Of a stretch of 64,000 nucleotides of DNA, positions 11,970 to 23,974 are shown piece by piece. Each line of letters starts with the position of its first letter. The first letter of the stretch is position 1. The stretch comes from Phlebopus portentosus (lineage: Eukaryota > Basidiomycota > Agaricomycetes > Boletales > Boletinellaceae): contig JAYXKI010000009.1 in the NCBI GenBank assembly GCA_037892935.1, forward strand, positions 1,302,001 through 1,366,000, written 5' to 3'. Made by a program: the position numbers and the translations under genes. The notes beneath the pieces were generated by a model. The model had not been told where the DNA came from. It saw only the letters and a list, made by a program, of their open reading frames with translations, and did not search any database.

Positions 11970-14900
11970 TCAGTCTTTTGTTGAAAGACTTCCCACAGTT
12001 CTTAGATGCTTGATCCTCGCTCGCCCTGCAACCCTCAATCAAGAATTTGCTCCCGCGATCCGAACGGGAAACCCAGTCACTTGCACCAGGTCAAAGTGCA
12101 TCCACGCACTCCGGACGCGCCTTATACCCGATCCTCTTATTTTCCTCTCGGACCCTCTTTCCCAGAACTTACTCTTCTGCCTTATCCTCCTGAATAGGAC
12201 ACTGTCTCGGCATCCCGGGGGGGGGGGGGGGGGGGATTCGCGTCGCCTCCCCTCTCCCGTATCCAGTCGCCGTAAATCCCTAAATCTGTCCTCCATTTCT
12301 GCTGCTGTGCAACTATACTCCTTCCCAGAGAACACTAGCTTCTCTCCAAGGCACAACAGTAATTGGTCCCGAAGGAAACTGCGAATTTGGGAAGGACGCT
12401 AAACGCAACTCATGGCTACTAGAATTCTCTTCTCGGTCTTCCTTTCGCCTCCGTCCGACTTCTTCAGTCTCCGCGTAACCAATGATTTCGCCACTTTCTG
12501 TCTCTGGATGCACAGTGCAAACACCAAAATTACGTAGTTGTATCCAAGACGATCAAGAACTTGTGATGCTGGATTGCTTGTGCTTCATTAGAGAAAGTAC
12601 TATCGTCCCCTTCTTTTAGGGATTACACAGCAATTATTATATTACTTTCGAATACCCCTTTCGGCATGCATCGGAGTCAACGCTGCGAAACTCCCGCTAG
12701 CAAACGAGTCAAGCATATTTCCTCCTAATCGTGTCGTACTGATTCGTCTAACCCGCCAATCATGGAACTCCATATCCAATCTCCAGTGGTGCGACACCAA
12801 CTGATCGGGTCCTCGACCTCGAATCCAATCATCGGGCAGCACCAATCGCCGAGTATCGAAATACCGAACACCAGGCTGGGGCCAAAGGAAGAAACTCTTC
12901 CTTCCTGGAGAAGGAATGAGAATCTCGTTGATCGATCATCCTTTCTTGTTCTCTGTCTGACGACCTGGAATCATCCCAGTAAGTATGTCCTTCCTTACTG
13001 ATCCTGTTTCATATTCACGCAAAGGACGTACGAGAACACCACGAGCTCAGGCTCCTACTTCTTCCCCATTTCTTCCCTTCTTCAGCTCTCCGATCAACCG
13101 CTCGCTGACATGCTTTCCCTTTTCCGTTACTTCTCATATGTCAAGCGAGTTACTGATCTTGTATGTGTATTGCACCAAGTTGTGCGCTGATTACCAGCCC
13201 GGCCTCGACTTCAAAATCGGGTCCGCTCACTTCAATGCGGATGCAAATATTCCTCGAACGCATGTCTTGTACGTGCGTGCATCGATACATGGAGAATTTG
13301 TATCGACTACACGTGCATAGGATGGATGAGAAAGACAAATACACGAACATGAACATAAATAAGTGCTTCGGACCCTCCTTTCCCCTCTCGTTGACCTAAT
13401 TTTACAGTACTCAAATTTCCAGATTCATAAAAACCTACGCACATGCACGTAGTGTTTCTCAACATCTATCCATCCACCCATCGATCCGAGGGGATCCTCA
13501 TTCCTTCGTTTACCCCAAGTTCTCCCTTCTTTCCGGTGTGCGTGATACGAGTCGGATTTGTGCGGTGCTTCGGTGCTTCGTTTGCGTTTACTGTTTACCA
13601 TTAACCATATCACACAGATAGACGGAGATGGAAACGGGAACGGAGGTAAAAAATCCGCTGCCTGTATGTCCTTCCTGCGTCCTGAGTCTCAAGGCACGAG
13701 TCCTGTCATCATCATGACTGAGTAAATGATTGGCTCGAATTCGGATTCAGGCGGACGGAAAGAGAATTATATAGAATCCCATCATAAGATTGTTATGAGG
13801 GAGATCCTTGATCATGCATTTGGTACGTGTGCATGCAGGGAATATATTAGTCACACTTGCATGCAACACTAGAGGGCGACTCTGGATGTGTAAGTAGCAC
13901 GCTTCCCCCACCCCCCGGACCACACCGTCCCATCCGTACCCTGTATGCCGGTCAGAGGGATTCTTATTTCTACCAAGTTTGTTCTTTTCTCTTGGGAACG
14001 ATACGAGTGGCAGAGGCGGAAGCAGAAAAAAAAACCCTGGGTCTTGAGTCCTGCCCTGCTCTGGTTGGTTGAGTGAATGATTGGCTCGGGCTCAGATCCG
14101 GATTCGGACGTTTGGCAACCCATATAAAAATCATATCATACTAATGATACGACTGGATGAAAGGCTACCTATCATATACGAGGATCTATACTTCCATAGT
14201 GAACATCTGGGCCGCTATATTGCAATCTGTGCTCCAATGGTGCTTCTCTTATTAGCAGCCCTTGATCCACGCCTTACATCCCATACCTCGTGCGCTGAAT
14301 GACTTGGACTTCTAGATTGTGGTAGTTGAGATCACACCTATTTGCTATGTAATTATGTAATGTATTTGGATCTCAAAGAAGACTGACTCATTGAAGTCTG
14401 TGGCTCATTATAAGGATATTTAAGACCTCCTATGAATCTGCAGAAGAACGCGAGAAATTTGCTAACAACATGGCGACTGCTTGATGAGAGCGGGCTTTTC
14501 CTCTTTGGTGTTTTTCATATACCGTGAAGGGGAGAAGTTACGTTTATGGACTGCAACGGCTATTCGTCAGGCCTCATTTGATTGGGGCTCGCTAAGGCTC
14601 TGGAGATCTTTTTTTTTTTTAAAAAAAAATGGCAGGTCAGCCTTTCTGATGACATCTCTAGCAAGTTTTATTTAATCAGGCTCAAACAGCTTCCTGGACA
14701 CGGGTTCGAACCGGTATATATTACGTAAGTCGGTCTGTTTTTTTACTCAGGCAAGACCTTGAACTAAAAATAAATACTAGTACACAACGAGGCACATCTA
14801 CCACACCACACCACAGTGTAAGAATGCCACCAGAACAGCCATCTTCCCCTCTTTCCCTCAAGCCACAACCATCCGTCTTTCGTGACTTCCCATGTCCTTC
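11970..14900. repeat. Duplicated 5' flank, copy 2 (upstream of CHAT-2)
   Basis: Collinear with 3680-6834 and shorter because of scattered deletions. It contains a 19-base G run (12217-12235) and a T12/A9 tract near 14609-14629 that are absent from copy 1. Short frames here are not conserved between the two copies, which argues against a gene. Confidence 0.8.
12217..12235. repeat. Poly-G run of 19
   Basis: An uninterrupted G homopolymer lies inside the duplicated flank. The matching place in copy 1 (about 3960) has only short C-rich sequence. It is either a real slippage tract or a poorly resolved assembly position. Confidence 0.9.
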
Positions 14901-14904
14901 CCGA

Positions 14905-17303
14905 TAGGCTACTCAGCGCCTGCGAAACGGTATATTTAAACCCTATATACTTCTTTGCATTGGCACTTGAACATTTACTGGTCATATATGGGAGAAATTC
15001 ATTCGTCGCTTACGTCGAGCGAAATGCTCATGGACTTGTTTCAAGCAGTCCGGTCTTGTGACAGACCTTACTCAGCTATCGCTTCCCAGCAAGCTGCGCT
15101 GGGCTTGTGTCCGCATGGCAAAGCTGACATCGCACGAACACTGTGTGACCTCGCTTTCTTTCTCGAGACGCGATATAGGCGATACGCAGAAGCTAGCGAT
15201 CCGGAGTGAGCAATTATGACTGTCCGTGCCTCTCTGGAGTTTCTGCCAGAGGGTCATTTTCATCGTTCTTCGACATTGAATAATCTCGCGATCCCCGTTA
15301 GGACGCGCTTTAGACACAGAGTGAAGATGGAGGACCTCGAGGAATTCATATCTCTTCACCGCGCTGCTCTCGAGCTTCGACCGGAGGGTCACTCGCGCCG
15401 TTCTTCGACATTGGGTAGTCTCGCGAACTCCGTCCGGACGCGCTTTGAGCACGGACGTAGGATGGAGGACCTCGAGGAATCCATATCTCTTCTTCGCGCC
15501 GCTCTAGAGCTTCTGCCGGAGGGTCACCCGAGTCGCTCTACGTCATCAGGCAACCTTGCAGTTTCTCTTTACGCTCGTTTTCAGAAAGATCGACGTACCG
15601 ATGATCTCGAGGAATCCATACAGTGTCTGAGCCGTGCTGCTATTCATCCATTATCGAGGTTTTCAATACGTCTTGTATCCGTGCGGGGGTGGATGATAAT
15701 CGCCCGACGTCATGATCACCAGAGTCTCCCAGAACCGCATAGAACTGCCATGACACTCCTTCAACTTGTCCTTACCACCCACACTACTCTGACCGCACAA
15801 CGCATGTATCTGTCCAGTGATTCTGGCTATCAAACCCTTGTATTAGATGCGGCTTCATATGCTATCGACAAAGGGAATTTCCCTATGGCCGTCGAGTTTC
15901 TCGAGCAAGGTAGAGCCTTGCTTTGGTCTCAGTTGCGCGGGTTCAGGACCCGTTGGATCAACTCGCGCGGGCCAATAAGACGCTCTGCGAGAAATTCGAG
16001 GATTGCAATCGTCGCTTGGAGGCTCTTATAACGTCATCAGACTCACCCATGACTGGCACAGGTACAGAAGGAAGTAACATACACACATTAAGAGCATCTC
16101 AAGTGCAAGTTTCGGTCGACGAGATGCTGGTGCAGATGCAGCGACTTCACGAAGAGCAGGAAGCAGTAATCAACGACATACGACGATTACCTGGGTTTGG
16201 GAACTTCCTTCGAGCCGTACCCTTCGAGGTTCTAGAACAAACGGCTACAGAGGGGGCCCGTCATCGTATTGAACTAATCAAAGTATATTTGCGACGCGCT
16301 CATAGTTCTTTCAGATCGGAATAATCCGTGCGTTTGCGTCCAGCTGGATTAGGACTTTCGTAACGACGCTATTAAGCTGCATGAGGAGTTCTTGCAAGTC
16401 CGTCAAGAATTCGGGGTAACATCCCGCAAGTATGATGAGATCCTTCGGCAAGTGATGAAGGCGCTCGGGATAGAGTCGTTTCTAAAATTGTCCCGAAGCT
16501 CAAGGAATTCGGAATCGCAGAAGGGTCACGCATATGGTGGTGCCCGACACCGGCGCTATCTGCGTTTCATTTTCACGCTGCAGGTCCATACGTAGGTGCT
16601 GATGGCAGTATGAGATATTTTCTGGACGACTACATCTCATCGTACACTCCGACCCTCACGTCGCTCATCAATGGCAAATGCTCGGTCTGGGGCCTACAAC
16701 GGAAACGAGAAGATGCTTTTCATTGGCGATACTGAGCTTGATTCAACCGAGAAGGAAAGAGATGTGATACGCAGGATTCGTCGCATAGATAAGACGCTCC
16801 TTGATGAACGCGCAACGCCGGATGCAGTACTCAATAGGCTTCAAAGTGCACAGTGGGTCCATTTTGTATGCCATTGACTACTCGACGAAGAGCCTTTCAA
16901 TCCCTCGCTCAAGCTTCCCGGTGGGATACTCTCACTGCTGCTGTTCGTGCCAACTTTCCAAATGCAGAGCTCGCCTTTCTTTCTGCTTGTCATACTGCGG
17001 AACAAGGTCCGAGATTTGCGCTAGATGAAGTGCTCCATCTCGCAGCAGCTATGCAACTTTGCGGATTCTGCAGTGTGGGTGGTACCATGTGGAAGCTACT
17101 TGACAGGGATGGTCCTTTCCTCTCTCGCGGTTTTTACGGACACCTCATGGGCTGGATGGGAGAGGGAGAGGTTAGATTCAAGAGGGCTGCCACTGCTGTT
17201 CGCGCTGCTTCTCTCGAGCTGAGGGAGAGAGGGAAAGAAGGTCCAAAAAGTGGGGGAAATTATGGCGGAACGATGGGTTAATCTTGTGCACACCGGTGCT
17301 TGA
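14905..17303 (+). pseudogene. TPR-CHAT pseudogene 2
   Basis: Decayed tandem copy of CHAT-1. A relic of the leader exon (GYSAPAKRYI then stop) sits near 14908, and the main exon begins around 14990. Only about three 45-residue repeats remain, versus about 20 in CHAT-1. Lesions seen: stop at 15207-15209 after the first repeat; frameshift near 15945 in the linker; frameshift near 16255; stop near 16350 (Lys to TAG in LDKDF); frameshift near 16466; a 7-base insertion near 16673; stop TGA directly after the catalytic His codon near 16875; a deletion near 16925; and a terminal frameshift near 17255. The Cys motif SACHTAEQG is still readable near 16985-17010. The family ending VNLVHxGA and its stop are recognisable at 17279-17303. 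It cannot encode a full CHAT protease. Confidence 0.93.
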
Positions 17304-17890
17304 CTGTGCTGTGTTGTATCGCCTCGGTACCGTAGGACTATATATTGTACGTACATGTAGATGATCGTTACGGGTTTATCTCTCAAAAGATCGTAATGCA
17401 TCACGCAGTTTATTTTGTCAAGTTGAAGGTATGTAGAAATAGGACCAAAATGCGAAGCAAAGTCCATACGTAACCTCAGACCCGTCTTTTTCGGCGATCT
17501 GTGCCAATCGGGATCAATGTGTGAGCATTGCTTAGAGATGAGGATACGAGGAAGAGATACAAATGTTAGTCTGGTGTCAGATTTTGAATTTGTATCATTC
17601 CGTGGAGTGTATAGATAGGACGAAGCCCAATACTAGTGTTGCTGATTGTGATTTGGTTTACAATGTTTTTAAAATTGGCCAGGGCACGGAGAATCGAACT
17701 ATACATACAGAAGAACGGGAGTATTGCCTTAGACGGCAATGTCGATCAGTTTCCGACTGATCGTGATCGTGATATATGTAATTTAATTTAGTGATCGTGC
17801 CTGCTTCTGCCCCCGCAGCCGTGATGCCATCAGAGCAGTTGTTTTGTTTTGTTTACTTTCCCTCATACTTCTACCATCCTCCCTCATGCA
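17304..17890. other. Spacer between CHAT-2 and CHAT-3, no gene seen
   Basis: AT-rich spacer with no supported coding region. Near its end (about 17822) is ATGCCATCAGAG, resembling the ATGCCACCA found in the leaders of CHAT-1 and CHAT-2, so the promoter and leader of CHAT-3 probably lie here. Confidence 0.4.
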
Positions 17891-20800
17891 ATGGCGCCTT
17901 CATCCCTTTCCACCAACCTTCGCACTAGTTGCTTATCCGGTGTAACAGGTGATGTTGAACCTTTCCTCTGAGCGACACTCCCGCTGATAAGATACCTCTC
18001 AGCGCCGATACAGCGTCTTGTTCGGCGCGTGGCACGTTATGTACACATATACTTTTCTGTATCACTGCTTGAATACCTACCGTTCATGAATGACAGAGAT
18101 TTGCTCGTCGAAAGCGTCAAGCCTACTCTTCATGGGCCCGTTTCGAGCAATCAGGAAAGCTAGATGACCTTGATTCGGCTATCGCTTTTCTGAATGCGGC
18201 GCTATCTTGGTGTTCTCATGACAAGGGTGATCGTGCGCGGACGCTACATCGACTTGCTTCCTTCCATAGTATGCGTTACGGACAAGGGGGAGGAGATAGT
18301 GATTTGAAGAGAGCAATCATGCTGAACCGTACCGCTTTGGAGCTGGTACCGGAGGGCCACCCGCTCCATTCTAGGATCCTGAACAATCTTGCAACCGCCC
18401 TTTGGACGTCGTTTCAGCATGGAGGTAGGATGGAGGACCTTGAGGAAGCCATCACTTTGTACCGCGCCGCTCTCGAGCTGCGACCCGAGGGTAACAAACA
18501 TCGTGCATTGTCATTGAACAATGTTGCGAACTCAGTTTGGATGCGTTTCCAGAATGGAGGGAGGATGAAAGATATTGAGGAAGCCGTTTCTTTAAACCGC
18601 GCCGCTCTGGCGCTACGACCGGAGGGTGATCCAGACCGCTCTAAGTCGTTGAGCGACCTTGCTGGCACTCTCTTGGAACGCTTTGACCGAAAAGGAAGAA
18701 CGGACGATCTTGAGGAAGCCATCGCCCTGAACCGCGGCGCTTTGGATCTGCGATCTGAGGGTCACCCCGATCGTTCAGTGGCGTTAAACAATCTTGCGGA
18801 CTCGCTATTAGCGTGGGTTGACCACGGAGGGAAGATGGAGGAGCTTGAGGAAGCCATTACTCTACACCGCGCCGCTCTGGAGTTGCGGCCAGGTGGTCAC
18901 CCAGATCGTCCTACATCGTTGAACAATGTTGCGAGCTCCCTTTGGAAGCGATATGAGCACAAAGGGATGATAGAGGACCTTGAAGATGCTATCGCTCTGC
19001 AACGTGCCGCTCTCGAGCTGCAACCGGAGGGTCACCCAGGTCGCACCAAGTCATTGACTAATATTGCATCTTGCCTAGCTAGACGCTTCGAGCGCAGGGG
19101 AAGGATGGCAGATCTCGAAGAAGCTATCTCTATGCACCGCGCTGCTTTGGGGCTGCTTACGGAGGGTCACTCGGATCGTTCTGTTTTCTTAAACAACATT
19201 GCAAGCTCGCTAGTGACAAGCTTTGAACACAGAGGGAGGATGGGAGACCTTGAAGAGGCCATCACTCTACGCCGCGCCGCTCTGGAACTACGACCAGAGG
19301 ATCACCCGGACCGGTCCATGTTGTTGAGCAATATTGCATCCTCCCTCGGTACGCGCTTTCATCATGCAGGCAACATGGAAGACCTTGCGGAAGCCATCAC
19401 TCTAGGCCGCGCGGCTCTGGAGCTGTCGCCGGAGGGTCATCCAGACCGATCTCGATCATTAAGCAATATTGGGAACTCTCTCGTGACGCGCTTTGAACAT
19501 GGAGGGAAGATGGAAGATCTTGAGGAAGCTATATTTATGCATCGCTCAGCTCTGAGCCTGCGATCGGAAGGCCACCCGGAACGCTCAGTGTCATTGACCA
19601 ACATTGCGAGATGCCTCTCTACGCGCTTTGAACACAAGGGTCGGATGGAGGACCTTGAAGAAGCCATCGCTCTAGATCGCGTCGCTCTGGAGCTGCAGCC
19701 GAAGGGTCATTCGGGTCGCTCTACGACATTGAACAGTATCGCGAACTCCCTAGCTACGCGCTTTGGCCACACAGGGAGGATGGAAGACCTTGAGGAAGCT
19801 ATCGCTCTGAATCGCTCCGCTCTGGAGCTGCGACCGGAGGGTCATCCGGATCGTTTTATGTCATTGAACAATATTGCGAACTTACTCTGGACGCGGTACG
19901 GACACAAAGGGAGGATGGAAGACCTTGAAGATGCTATCTCTCTAAATCGTGTCGCATTGGAGCTGATACCAGAGGGTCACTCACTTTGCTCCACATTGCT
20001 AATGAATATGGCAAACTCGCTCTCGTCGCACTTTGACTACAGTGGGAGGATGGAAGACCTCGAGGAAGCTATCACACTGGAGCGCGCCGTATTGGATCTG
20101 TTTCCAGAGTTTCATCCGGACCGTCCTTCATCATTGGGTAACATCGCGAACTTACTCCTGACGCGCTTTGAACATGGAGGAAGGATGGAAGACCTTGAAG
20201 AAGCTATACTTATGCACCGCGCCTCTCTGGATCTGTTACCAGACGATCACTTTTATCGTTCCACGTCATTGAGTAATCTTGCAAACTCGTTCTTAACGAG
20301 GTTTGGACACGGAGGGACTATGGAAGACCTTGAAGAAGCTATTATTCTGGACCGTAGTGCCCTAGATCTGCGACCAGAGGGTCACCCACTTCGCTCTAGA
20401 TCATTGAACAATATAGCGAACTTACTCTTGACTCGCTTTGATCACGGAGGGAAGATGGAAGACCTTGAAGAAGCTATTATCCTGAATCGCGCCACTCTGG
20501 AGCTGCTGTCGGAGCATCATCCGGATCGTTCCATGTCACTGAACAATATCGCGAACTCTCTCTGTACACGATTCGACCACGGAGGGAAGATGGAGGACCT
20601 TGAGGAGTCCATCGCTCTTCACCGCGCCGCTCTGGAACTCCGACCGTCCGGTCATCCGCTCCGATCTACGTCGTTTGAAAATCTTGCCAATTGCCTTTTC
20701 GCCCGTTATCTGAAAGAGCGCCGTACCGATGATCTAGAGGAATCCATCGAGTCTTTGAATTGCGCTGCTGTTCACGCGTTCTCGAGTTTCACGTGTCGTC

Positions 20801-22431
20801 TTCGAGCTGCGCAGAGGTGGACGGAAATCTCTCGGTCTTGTGACCATCAGAGCCTTCCTGAAGCGTATAAAGTTGCGATGTCCGTCCTCCAGCGTGCCCT
20901 CACCATTAGACCAACTCTATCCGCACAACACAAGTTTTTGTCTGATGATAATGGCTATCAGTCACTTGCATTAGATGCGGCTTCATACGCCATTGGTAAA
21001 GGTGATTTCCCTCGTACAATCGAGTTTCTCGAACAAGGGAGGGCCTTACTTTGGTCTCAGATGCGGGGACTTAGGACTCCTCTTGAACAACTTTCGCGGG
21101 TCCATAAATCGCTTGCTGAGAGATTCGAGGACTGCAATCGTCGCCTGGAGGCTTTTATCGCGTCATCGGAGTCATCTACGACTGGCTCAGGCACGGGAGG
21201 AAACGGCATTCATGCATTTAGCACTTCTCGAGAACAGAATCTAACTGACCAGATGTTGGTGCAGATGCGGCAGTTACATAAAGATCAAGAAGCAATAATC
21301 GACGAGATACGGCGAGTACCAGGGTTTGAGAGCTTCCTTCGAGCTGCACCGTTCGAGACTATACGACAAGCGGCCTCAGAAGGGCCTGTTATCATATTGA
21401 ACCACTCGGAGTATAGATGTGACGCACTCATCGTCCTCTCGCGAGATAATGATCCGTGCATCTGTGTTCCGCTGGACGAAAACTTCTATTCCGACGCTAT
21501 TAAGCTGCATGAGGAGTTCTTGCAGGTCCGTCGAGAATTCAGAGTAGCTTCCCGCGAATACGATGAAATCCTTCGACGAGTGATGAAGGTGCTGTGGGAT
21601 CGGGTTGTTTCCAAAGTCGTCCAGAAGCTCAAAGAACTCGAAATCGCGGAAGGGTCACGCATTTGGTGGTGTCCTACATCAGTACTTTCTGCATTCCCGT
21701 TTCACGCCGCGGGTCCATACGAAGGCGCGGACGGTAAAATGAAGTATCTCCTGGATGATTACATCTCATCGTACACTCCAACTCTCACGTCGCTCATCAA
21801 TGCTCGGTCTGGTGTCCAGAATGGAGGTGAGAAGATGCTCTTCGTTGCCGACACTAAGCTTCCCTCGGCTAAGAAAGAAAGGGATTCGATAATCAGAATC
21901 CGCCGCTTCAAGCAGCTCCTTGATGACACCGCAACTCCAGAAGCAGTGCTCGGGAAGCTTCGACGGGCGCAGTGGGTGCACTTTGTGTGCCATGGACAGC
22001 TGGACGAAGAGCCCTTCAACTCGTCACTCAGGCTCCCTGGAGGTCGCCTCACATTGCTAGACATCGCCCGCGCCAACCTTCCAAACGCAGAGTTTGCATT
22101 TCTTTCAGCATGTCATACTGCAGAGCAGGGTCCGAAATACGCACTGGACGAGGCACTCCATCTATCAGCAGCCATGCAATTCTGTGGGTTCCGGAGTGTG
22201 GTTGGTACGATGTGGCAGCTGCTTGACAGGGACGGACCTTACCTTGCTGGGGCTGTTTATGGGTACCTGATGCGAGATGTAGAAGACGGGGAGATGAGAT
22301 TTAAGAGAGGTGCTGCGGCTGTTCGTGAAGCTGCGCTGAGGCTGAAGGAGCTGGGGGACGAGGAGCCGAATGGAAGCCGGGTGGAGATGATGGCGGAGCG
22401 ATGGGTCAACCTTGTGCACATTGGTGCTTGA
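17891..22431 (+). CDS. TPR-CHAT protein 3 (main exon intact, start unresolved)
   Basis: Putative CHAT protease with about 18 TPR-like repeats. The main exon 18097..22431 is open throughout (1444 residues). It follows a 56 bp intron (18041-18096) and a leader exon reading YLSAPIQRLVRRVARY up to 18040. Repeats of 45 residues (EDLEEAI..RAALELRPEGHPDRS..LNNIANSL) end near 20700. The linker carries FLEQGRALLWSQMRGL near 21022-21068. The CHAT domain has His at 21991-21993 (FVCHG) and Cys at 22111-22113 (SACHTAEQG), 40 codons apart, and the protein ends VNLVHIGA. The only upstream ATG in register (17891) is followed by an in-frame TGA at 17969-17971, with no ATG between that stop and the YLSAP motif. 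The real start is therefore elsewhere, another exon exists, or the leader is broken. From about 21486 to the stop it is nearly identical to CHAT-4. Confidence 0.88.
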
Positions 22432-22989
22432 CTGGACTGCGCTTTGTTTGTTCCTTTTCGACACGGCGCTGTTTACACATTGAAAGGCAATGCAAAGCAC
22501 CAGACGATGTTAACCTTTTGTATATTTTGCGTTGCTGAGAGCATAAGATTGTATTGGTTTCATCAGGTTGAGGGTACGCGCAGTAATGGGGACATAAAAC
22601 CAAAGGTGTCAAGAGAGTCTATAAAAAACTGTCTTCAACCTCAGATCCGAACCGCATCTCCGCATCTGAACTTGCTGGTGACCATGGGTCGTAGTGACAA
22701 GCATTCAGAGATTTAGATATCTCTCACTAACAAAATTGGAGCAAGAAAACCCTTCGTCTTCTTGGTCTCAGAAGCACCTGCGGATAGTCGAGATAGCATC
22801 ATGCATCATGTTTAGTAACATGAGAAAGAATCCAATCGAAGGACAAAGTAAGGAAACGAGTGACTTGTAAGCTACGATAAGTAACTAATACCTTTGATGG
22901 TGGATCGGGTCGAGCATTGGATGGTGGATGAATGATCAAGTTCATGAGGGGGAAGCCAAAAGCAGAAGAAGGCAGGAAACAACAGATAG
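22432..22989. repeat. 3' flank shared by CHAT-3 and CHAT-4
   Basis: Sequence after the CHAT-3 stop matches 28022-28560 after CHAT-4. Shared stretches include TTGCGTTGCTGAGA/TTACGTTGCTGAGA, the TTTCATCAGGTTGA run and AACCTCAGATCCG. It extends the duplication unit beyond the coding region. No gene of its own is seen. Confidence 0.75.
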
Positions 22990-23205
22990 ACACATAATAA
23001 TAGCGATAGGATGCGTCGCCCTTGCGTAGCGTATACGCGAATGTTGGATATCAAGGTTGCAAGACTTGTAGGTACAAAGCGATGTACTGCACAACACCAC
23101 CGTATTCAATAAACATAATATACCTCTCCGTTATGTAGCTTGACCAAGTTTTTATCCTGTCGAACAAGCTGATGTCCCGTCATGGCGTCCGGAGCCATTA
23201 GGGCT
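22990..23205 (-). pseudogene. Fragment of long-chain acyl-CoA ligase gene
   Basis: About 200 bp match the C-terminal part of the intact ligase at 28744-31321, around its fourth exon (29200-29450). Shared stretches include GCGATGTACTGCACAACA, ATATACCTCTCCGTTATG and GCTTGACCA. The fragment keeps the exon boundary before YIAL and part of the preceding LVKLHNGE exon. It lacks the bulk of the gene and stops abruptly at the CGTATA-rich element beginning at 23203. It was evidently carried along when the CHAT-3/CHAT-4 unit duplicated, and has no coding capacity. Confidence 0.8.
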
Positions 23206-23370
23206 CCGACCGTATGCGTATAACCCGTATACGGGCTGTCCGTATACGGGTACGGCCGTATCCGTATGATCCAATAAGAGCAAAATATACGGGCCGTATA
23301 TATACGGTCGTATCCGTATACAAAGGTCTGAAAATGTGACGTTTACGGCTTATACGCCGTATACGGGAGC
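23203..23370. mobile_element. CGTATA-rich palindromic element, copy 1 (MITE-like)
   Basis: About 168 bp dense in CGTATA/TATACG palindromes. The ends are imperfect inverted repeats: GCTCCGACCGTATGCGTATA at the left, and at the right the complement of GCTCCCGTATACGGCGTATA. A related element lies at 46139-46290. It has no coding capacity. Its left edge coincides with the break in the acyl-CoA ligase fragment. Possible flanking duplication TTAGG/TAAGG is weak. Confidence 0.55.
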
Positions 23371-23974
23371 TAAGGTCCCATGCCTCCCGGTAGCATAGAA
23401 TTAAGTATATTTTATACCATTTTTGGTGATTTAGTAGATCACTTACTTAAAAAGTATATTAAAAGGTATATTCCCGGGCTACCAAATTGAGGAAGGGGCC
23501 GCCGGATTCAATACAGTATTGTTACCACGCATATCCTTTCTATCACGGTCCACTGAATTTGTCTGCTGAGCCCTTCCTGGCAGGGATCGTGCCGGGTAAG
23601 AAAAACAAAAATGCTTTTTCTTTCATGGCAAATGAAAGCCCATCTGGAACAAAAACCTAGTCTCATATTTTGCCATATTGTCTGGATTAGCTTGTAGCAG
23701 ATTCAGACAGATATATTTTCGGGGTTTACAAAGGATGATGTGAGACAACCTTTCTTATTTGATCGTCACAGATGAAAAAAACAGGCTACATCTACTTACC
23801 ATTTCTATTGATTCACCGGGAACGTCCCCGTGAGAACCATGTCACGTGCCATCCTCAGGGCCAAAGCTCGTGATCGTGAACAGCGCGATCGCGTCGTCCA
23901 GGCCCAGGAATGCCACCAAGAACAGTAACAGTCCACTTTCTTTCTTTCTTTCCTACCACCACAAACAACCTAAC
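23371..23974. other. CHAT-4 upstream region, no gene seen
   Basis: AT-rich spacer between the palindromic element and CHAT-4. The last 120 bases are pyrimidine- and CA-rich (CTTTCTTTCTTTCC near 23940), typical of fungal leaders. The short in-frame stretch before the CHAT-4 ATG looks like leader rather than protein. Confidence 0.4.

Noticed and set aside
14700..14730. GGGTTCGAACC resembling a tRNA T-arm
   Set aside because: No acceptor stem, anticodon arm or D-arm could be formed around it, and the first flank copy (about 6630) lacks the full motif.
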